Source of the DNA: Nissolia schottii
Taxonomy: Eukaryota; Streptophyta; Magnoliopsida; Fabales; Fabaceae
Assembly: GCA_003254905.1 (NCBI GenBank)
Contig: QANU01040394.1
Location: forward strand, 107,490 to 171,489
Reading direction: 5' to 3'
DNA length: 64,000 bases
This document shows, piece by piece, positions 58,864 through 64,000 of the stretch. A program made the position numbers and the translations under genes. Every line of letters begins with the position of its first letter. The first letter of the stretch is position 1. The notes below the pieces were generated by a model. That model did no database searches and had not been told where the DNA came from. It saw only the letters and a program-made list of their open reading frames with translations.

Positions 58864-59790
58864 TTATCTTCTCGCATAGAAGTTTTTGATGATAAGATTA
58901 CCATTATGATTGCCCCAAAACCTTCCATTATTGGCCAAAATGGTTCCCAATGCATTTTGCCTACGGCCATGAAGTGGTGCTTGGGGAACAACATTGTCCA
59001 TGTCGCTGTCCTCATCCTCAGATTGAGAGGACATGCCACGCCGCCTCTGAATAATGTAATTATCAGCACAATGAGGGCAATAAGTAGGATTCCAAGTCCC
59101 AGTTTTACGAACTTGATCAAACATGTACAACAGTGCGGTGACAGGGTGCTGATGAGGGCCATCCACAGCAAAATCCAAACGGCCACCATCTGACACACTG
59201 ATCCTTTTGAGCGCCGCAGAAAAGCCAACATCGTTTCCATTATGGGGATTAGCATAATAATGCGTCAGGGTCGCCATGTAAGGCTTTTCAGCCCTACCCT
59301 TCTTCTTCCACTCCCAAACCATAAGATCCCTCCTTGTTTCACGCTCATAAAGATAGAAAACCGTTTCAGTAATACCACCCTGCGCATTAGCAGTCAAAAA
59401 TCTATTTCCTGGTGGCATAGGAATGGCGCGAATCGTTGGATATGATGAATACGAATAAACGCATGATTCAACGTGGAGAAGATCTGCTTCGGCTCTTTCC
59501 ACCCTCCAAGTATACGACTCTTGGCCAACGTCGATGACGACGGCGAAGTTATTGTAATCGTGATGAGGAGGATGGCTCTTCATGTTTCTTTTGCACCGGA
59601 ATAAAGACAGGTCACGAGTCGAGTCGCCTACGTTGTATGACATTTTCCATGAGACTTCGATGTCTTCGTTGTTGTATTGCTTAATCTCTCTTCCGCTGAA
59701 GTGAAGGTATGCGGATCCTCCTAGTGGAACTTGGCAAGAATGATCTTCATTGATGCCAACACGAAGACCGGTGGGAGGACTGTTTCCCAT
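58864..59790 (-). CDS. MGNS-family protein 5 (unrecognised family), intact and most diverged
   Basis: A single-exon frame of 308 residues from MGNSPPTGLRVGINEDHSC to NFYARR. It is the most diverged copy. The first 130 residues share only scattered positions with copies 1, 2 and 4, such as QVPLGGSAYLHFSGRE and WKMSYNVGDS. The later blocks are kept: GGITETVF, EKPYMATLTHYYANP, GFSAALKRISV, AVDGPHQHPVTALLYMFDQV, PTYCPHCAD and a Ser/Asp/Glu-rich tail SQSEDEDSDMDN. It is probably soluble, with no signal peptide or helix. Conservation of the GPHQHPV and CPHC blocks in the face of N-terminal divergence suggests that the C-terminal half carries the shared function. A weak TATA candidate is CTATACATAACTGG at about 59972-59985. 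Confidence 0.8.
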   Translation of the reverse strand: MGNSPPTGLRVGINEDHSCQVPLGGSAYLHFSGREIKQYNNEDIEVSWKMSYNVGDSTRDLSLFRCKRNMKSHPPHHDYNNFAVVIDVGQESYTWRVERAEADLLHVESCVYSYSSYPTIRAIPMPPGNRFLTANAQGGITETVFYLYERETRRDLMVWEWKKKGRAEKPYMATLTHYYANPHNGNDVGFSAALKRISVSDGGRLDFAVDGPHQHPVTALLYMFDQVRKTGTWNPTYCPHCADNYIIQRRRGMSSQSEDEDSDMDNVVPQAPLHGRRQNALGTILANNGRFWGNHNGNLIIKNFYARR

Positions 59791-60208
59791 TCTGTATTAA
59801 TTATTGCTATTTGATACGAGATCAAAAAATATATAAGAACATATGATATAGTTGAGATATGTATGTATCACTACTTGATGAGATAACTATGTGGAAAACT
59901 CTTTGTAATTTTTTTTTTTCTTTTCTATATGATTTGGGTTGGGTTTACATGTCAAAATTAAAGAGGCACACCAGTTATGTATAGAAGACCGAAAGGGAAG
60001 CATTATTTTTACACAAGGTTTATGGTGGAGGCGGCATTTGATTCCTCCTCCATTATTTTTTTTGTTCTTTCCACAACGAATTTCTCTTTTCTTTTATTAT
60101 TAGGCATTTGTTCTTGATGTTGTAGCAGTGTTTGCTTTCTATCTTATTCGATCCTTGGATGATGACTGTGCTCTACCTTTTTTTTTTGGAAATTAAGAGA
60201 AATGATAT

Positions 60209-61282
60209 TGTTAAGAATAATTTATGATTGTAAATAATTTGATTTGATTTAATTATAATCTTTTAAATTGATTGTAGTTTATTTTTGGTCGTTGAGTCTT
60301 CAGCCTATAAATAGGCTAAGTCTCCGATGTAAAGAAACACAACTCTCATATACAACAAATCTCAGATAATACAATTGTTATTTCTCTGCTATCTATCTTT
60401 CTCCTATATTTTTCTGTGCCCATTTATCTATTTTTCCACAATGTTTAACATGGTATCAGAGCCATGACACCCTCCATGAGCAATCTCGTCAAGAAACACA
60501 ACTCTCATATACAACAAATCTCAAACATACAACTCAGATAATACAATTGTTATTTCTCTGTTCTCTATCTCTCTCCTATATTTTTGGTGTCTCATTTATC
60601 AGTTTCTCCACGATGTTTAACATGGTATCAGAGCCATGGTTCCCACCTTGAACCCATATTCCCGCTTCCGCCAATTTTCCCCTTAGCCGTCTCCACATAA
60701 TCTTGGTGTTGACTTAATCTCCCTCCGTGTAGTCTCGATTGTTTCCTATCGTTGTTGCCTTTGCTAGTTCCGTCTAGCTCTCGATGTTACCTTTGTTGGT
60801 TCCGGCCAACTCCTAATGTTGCCTTTGTTGTTGCCTTTGCTGGTTCTGCCCAGCCACTATTGCCTTTGCTGATTCGGCCCAGCCACTGTTGCCTTCGCTG
60901 GTTCTGCCCAGCCTTTGTTGCCTCCGTTTTGCTGGTTCCGCTCCACTCAGCCCTCCGTTGAACTATGACAAGCTTAAAGCTCGGGCAGCTTTAGCTTGAG
61001 GGAGGGTGTTAAAAATAATTTATGATTATAAATGATTTGATTTGATTTGATTTAATTATAATATTTTAAATTGATTATAATTTATTTTTGGCTGTTGTGT
61101 TTTGGCCGTTGAGTCTTCAGCCTATAAATAGCCTAAGCCTCCGATGTAAAGAAACACAACTCTCATATACAACAAATCTCAGATAATACAACTCAGATAA
61201 TACAATTGTTATTTCTTTGTTTTCTATCTCTCTCCTATATTTTTTGGTGTCCCATTTATCAGTTTCTCCACGATGTTTAACA
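60209..61282 (+). mobile_element. TRIM (short non-autonomous LTR retrotransposon)
   Basis: LTRs are 60209-60450 (242 bases) and 61007-61282 (276 bases), both starting TGTTAA and ending TTTAACA. Directly after the first LTR, TGGTATCAGAGCC is a primer site for initiator Met-tRNA. A purine tract TTGAGGGAGGG precedes the second LTR. The flanks GATAT and TATAT match at four of five bases. The internal region is only about 550 bases and codes for nothing, but it has a second LTR-end-plus-primer-site block at 60493-60640 and a Pro/Leu-coding tandem repeat at 60740-60950. Confidence 0.85.
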
Positions 61283-61439
61283 TATATTATGACAACTAAT
61301 TTAAATAATTTTTGAACAATCATATTATAAATGTGTGAGGTCTATTATGATCGAGTACACCATAAATTCTACACATCTTTGTGAGTGTGATTGTTTTAAA
61401 ATTATCGAAAATAGTAGCTATAAATTATAATTATAGCAT

Positions 61440-61735
61440 GAGTCTTTCTTCAATTATGTATGTTAACAAAATGCAGGGTAGCTACCTATCTTCATTTGGT
61501 GCACACAAAGCCATGGGAAAGTGCAAAGTTGCAACCAGCACGAGCACGAGGACGAGGTTGCTGGGCATAGAATCATTGAAAAATCATAATTAAACACATT
61601 ATACAAGAAGAGGCAAACTTGATTTTTTTTTGTATAATTAATTCTCCGAGTGGGTTTCAGGTGTATAAGTTTTAGTAGCTACTAGACAACATAGGTTGTT
61701 GTAGACATTTAAGACTTTCACAGGGTTGTCCCCCT
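61440..61735 (+). pseudogene. Aux/IAA remnant D (exon 5 and 3' flank, left part)
   Basis: GCACACAAAGCCATGGGAAAG followed by TGCAAAGTTGCAACCAGCAC matches the last exon ([12 protein letters not shown]) of the intact gene, with the stop lost. The 3' flank then matches up to about 61735, where a repeat insertion begins. It resumes at 62960-63060 (TTGTGGACTTCATAAAGC). Exons 1-4 are missing. Confidence 0.7.
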
Positions 61736-62958
61736 CACCTATCTTAAACCATTGTCTAGGGTTTAAGTTGTGGCAGTAATTGCGGTTATTGTGATTGTAG
61801 TTACTGCAATTGCTAGTATTGTCATTGTGGCATGAATTTTTTTAAAAATTTGCACAAATTTAATAAATAACATCCATAATTATTATAACTTTGTATTAAT
61901 ATAAATTTTCATTTAATATATTATATAAAATTTTATTAATATTTAAAATTTTGTAACATCTCAATAAATTATTTAAATTAAATTTAATCAAATTATACGT
62001 TAAAATATTAAAAAACAAATTATTTTCTTCACATTTCCTTCTTTTCCTAATTTTCCTTACTTTTCCTTCTAATTTTTATCACATTCCAGCTTCTCTAAAA
62101 TTCTTCCAAACATTGCCCCGACTTATAACTCAAATCATTCTCCTACAACTCTCATAATCTCAAAACCACCAACCCATCAAAACTAAGGATCCTTAAAACC
62201 ATTACTCATACCATCCTATTTTGCTCATTTCCTTTCTTCATTATTTCGTTTTTTTTTTTTTTGCCTTTTGCCAAATTCCTTTCTTAATTCTTCTCACTCT
62301 TCTATCTATTTCTCCTTCACAATAAAACCCCAACCAGATCCACCTTCTTCTTTCTTTTCTTTTTTTTTTTTCTTGTTCTCTTTTTTACTGTCTTCCCTGT
62401 AAGTATCAAGGGCAGGTGGGGAGATATGAGAGATAGGGAAAGTTAAAGAGAGTTTAGAGAATGATGAGATTAAGCTTATGATTCTCATTATCTATAATTA
62501 CACAGATTATAACATATATAAATATACAATTTAGTGTACTCCAGTTGAATCTAACCATACTCTAACTACAAACTGTAACTATAATCCCTTCATCCCCAAA
62601 CAATAATATAACCATGGATTAGAGCCAACCAAAATGAAGATGGATGAGGAAAAGTATGATTTATCTCTGCTACAATATCCAATATCCAAAAGTTGCAAAT
62701 TGATCTGTAGGACTGCAAAAGCAGTGTGTGCAAAGAGAAATAAATGAACTTGGAAGTGAAGAAGGGTAGCTTTGGTGACTATTGTGGAACATTGCGGTGG
62801 CCATACCCTTCTTATGCGGCCACAACACCATTTTGATGCAGCGCAAATCAGTGATTTTCGTTCGCACCTTGAATGCAATGCGATGCTATTGCGGTGTCAA
62901 CAGCATTCGCAATATTGCGGCCGCATCACTTAATGCGGATCGCAATTTAATACATATC
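61736..62958. mobile_element. TTGCGGT-type element splitting remnant D
   Basis: The left end (about 61762-61830) and right end (about 62790-62955) contain mutually inverted GCAATTGCGGT/ACCGCAATT-like words. The interior is AT- and CT-rich with no gene. Its position exactly between two halves of the Aux/IAA 3' flank shows it is an insertion. The superfamily is not determined. Confidence 0.5.
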
Positions 62959-63144
62959 ACTATCATTGTGGACTTCATAAAGCTTAAGCTACATTAGCAT
63001 GTAAATTTTGCATTTCATTATTAACTTATGTGTTTTCTCTGCAGCATTTTTATTTTCATTTTGTTGACATGGAGAAGAAAATAGCACTTTAATAATTTGT
63101 TGTTATATTTTGAGAATATAAGGTATACATATGAATGTTTCATT

Positions 63145-63185
63145 TAATGGTACATTGATACAAAACTTAAAAGTACACGCACTAT
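63145..63185 (-). repeat. Remnant of an MGNS 3' flank
   Basis: ACTTAAAAGTACACGCACTA matches the flanks at 43.1 and 54.7 kb. A further MGNS copy may have lain to the right before the next insertion. Confidence 0.35.
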
Positions 63186-63301
63186 CATTTTTAATTTTAG
63201 TGTTGACAAGGTAGAAGCCTCGCGCGGAAGAAGTACAAGAGAAAAATGACAAAGAGGATGCGATGGCCAGTGGAACATTTGTGGCAAGATCTGTGCGTTG
63301 G

Positions 63302-63765
63302 TGATAACTCTCCAACAAGAGTTATTTTTGTTTACTTTTTATATAAATTTTTACTTAGAATAGTTTAGGATCCAGTGAATTTGAGGCGTGTTTATTGGGA
63401 CTTAATTATCTTTTTTATTTTTGATATATTTGATATTTGTTTAAGTGTTTTCGGGCCCGAAATACAAGAAAATGAGACAATTGTGAGTCAGAGATGTGTG
63501 TCTCGCCCGAGACATTATGTTTCGCGCCAGACATAGCAAACAGAAAGGAAAAATGAAATTCTGAAAGATATCTTCGTCGAGACATAAAACTCAAAAAACA
63601 AGGATTGAGATTCTGGAAGGCGTCTCGCGCCAAACACACATACATCTCACGCGAGACGTTACAAACAGAGTGAAAATTATGGCTCAGATGAATCTCACCC
63701 CATTCTCTAATGGATATATTTGTTAGTATTATAACGAAAAATCTCATATCTATATATATATATAT
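63302..63765 (+). mobile_element. LTR-like repeat, copy 2
   Basis: Starts TGATAACTCTCCAACAAGAG and shares several blocks with 51740-52130. It has a distinctive run of CTCGCGCGAGAC-type words and a (TA)n tract near the N at 63774. It may continue past 64000. Confidence 0.5.
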
Positions 63766-64000
63766 ATATATATNTTAGAAAATTATGGATTCGCCAGTAT
63801 TAATTTTATATCATTCGATCGAGATGTGTCTCTTGCCGTGAATATTTTAAGTCGACCAAGTAATAAAAAAATATATTTTTATTTAAAAAAATTTGAACTT
63901 TTAAGGGTGTGGCCACCGTGGCCGGCCCTTTGAACTCCAAGAGGAGCTGCCCTTAATCAACATGTTAAAGAGGAATTCAATCTGAAGTACTCGGAGAAAA

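Noticed and set aside
54823-59790. N-myristoylation of MGNS proteins
   Set aside because: The start MGNSPPT has Pro where the modification site needs a small residue, so the motif is not met even though Gly2 is present.
60752-60961. Hydrophobic 69-codon protein
   Set aside because: It is a tandem repeat of GTTGCCTTTGCTGGTT-type units in the non-coding middle of a TRIM.

Overview
This is nuclear DNA from a flowering plant, almost certainly a eudicot and probably a legume (lineage is inference). The evidence is AT-rich intergenic DNA, spliced genes with GT-AG introns, an Aux/IAA gene of the IAA27 type, and dense plant transposons (CACTA, MULE, hAT, copia, LINE, SINE, TRIM). Single N characters at 43213, 44702 and 63774 mark unresolved joins.

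Layout. 1-1413: the end of a MULE-like element, then a small inverted-repeat element carrying a piece of a sugar-phosphate translocator gene. 1414-16850: mostly gene-free, holding foldback elements, a 2.9 kb MULE with 9-bp target duplication (8083-10970) and a tRNA-derived SINE (15296-15477). 16940-19904: the one clearly intact known gene, a five-exon Aux/IAA transcriptional repressor on the + strand. 21.4-28.5 kb: a hAT MITE and a CACTA element, both nested in a larger CACTA element and all with target duplications, followed by a copia 3' end.

31-63 kb is a locally expanded array. Its unit joins a single-exon gene of an unrecognised protein family (here 'MGNS family', after its first four residues; - strand) to broken copies of exons 3-5 of the Aux/IAA gene (+ strand). 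Two MGNS genes look intact (54823-55719, 58864-59790). One is open but mosaic with a transposon-derived C-terminus (34866-35786). One is frameshifted near the start (38017-38905), and one is an internal-deletion remnant (43338-43640). Four Aux/IAA remnants lie between them.

The array is interrupted at 44865 to about 50565 by a CACTA-type element that has collected fragments of three unrelated host genes, all on the - strand with introns: RBX1 (cullin-RING ligase subunit), a heparan-alpha-glucosaminide N-acetyltransferase-like membrane protein, and a kinesin-4/FRA1-like motor. A degenerate copia (50.57-53.48 kb), a LINE end (41.6-42.56 kb) and a TRIM (60209-61282) are also present.

Functionally, the Aux/IAA gene should act in auxin signalling as a TIR1/AFB-degraded co-repressor. 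The role of the MGNS proteins is unknown. The most notable material is the three-gene transduplicating CACTA element and the co-amplified MGNS/Aux-IAA array.
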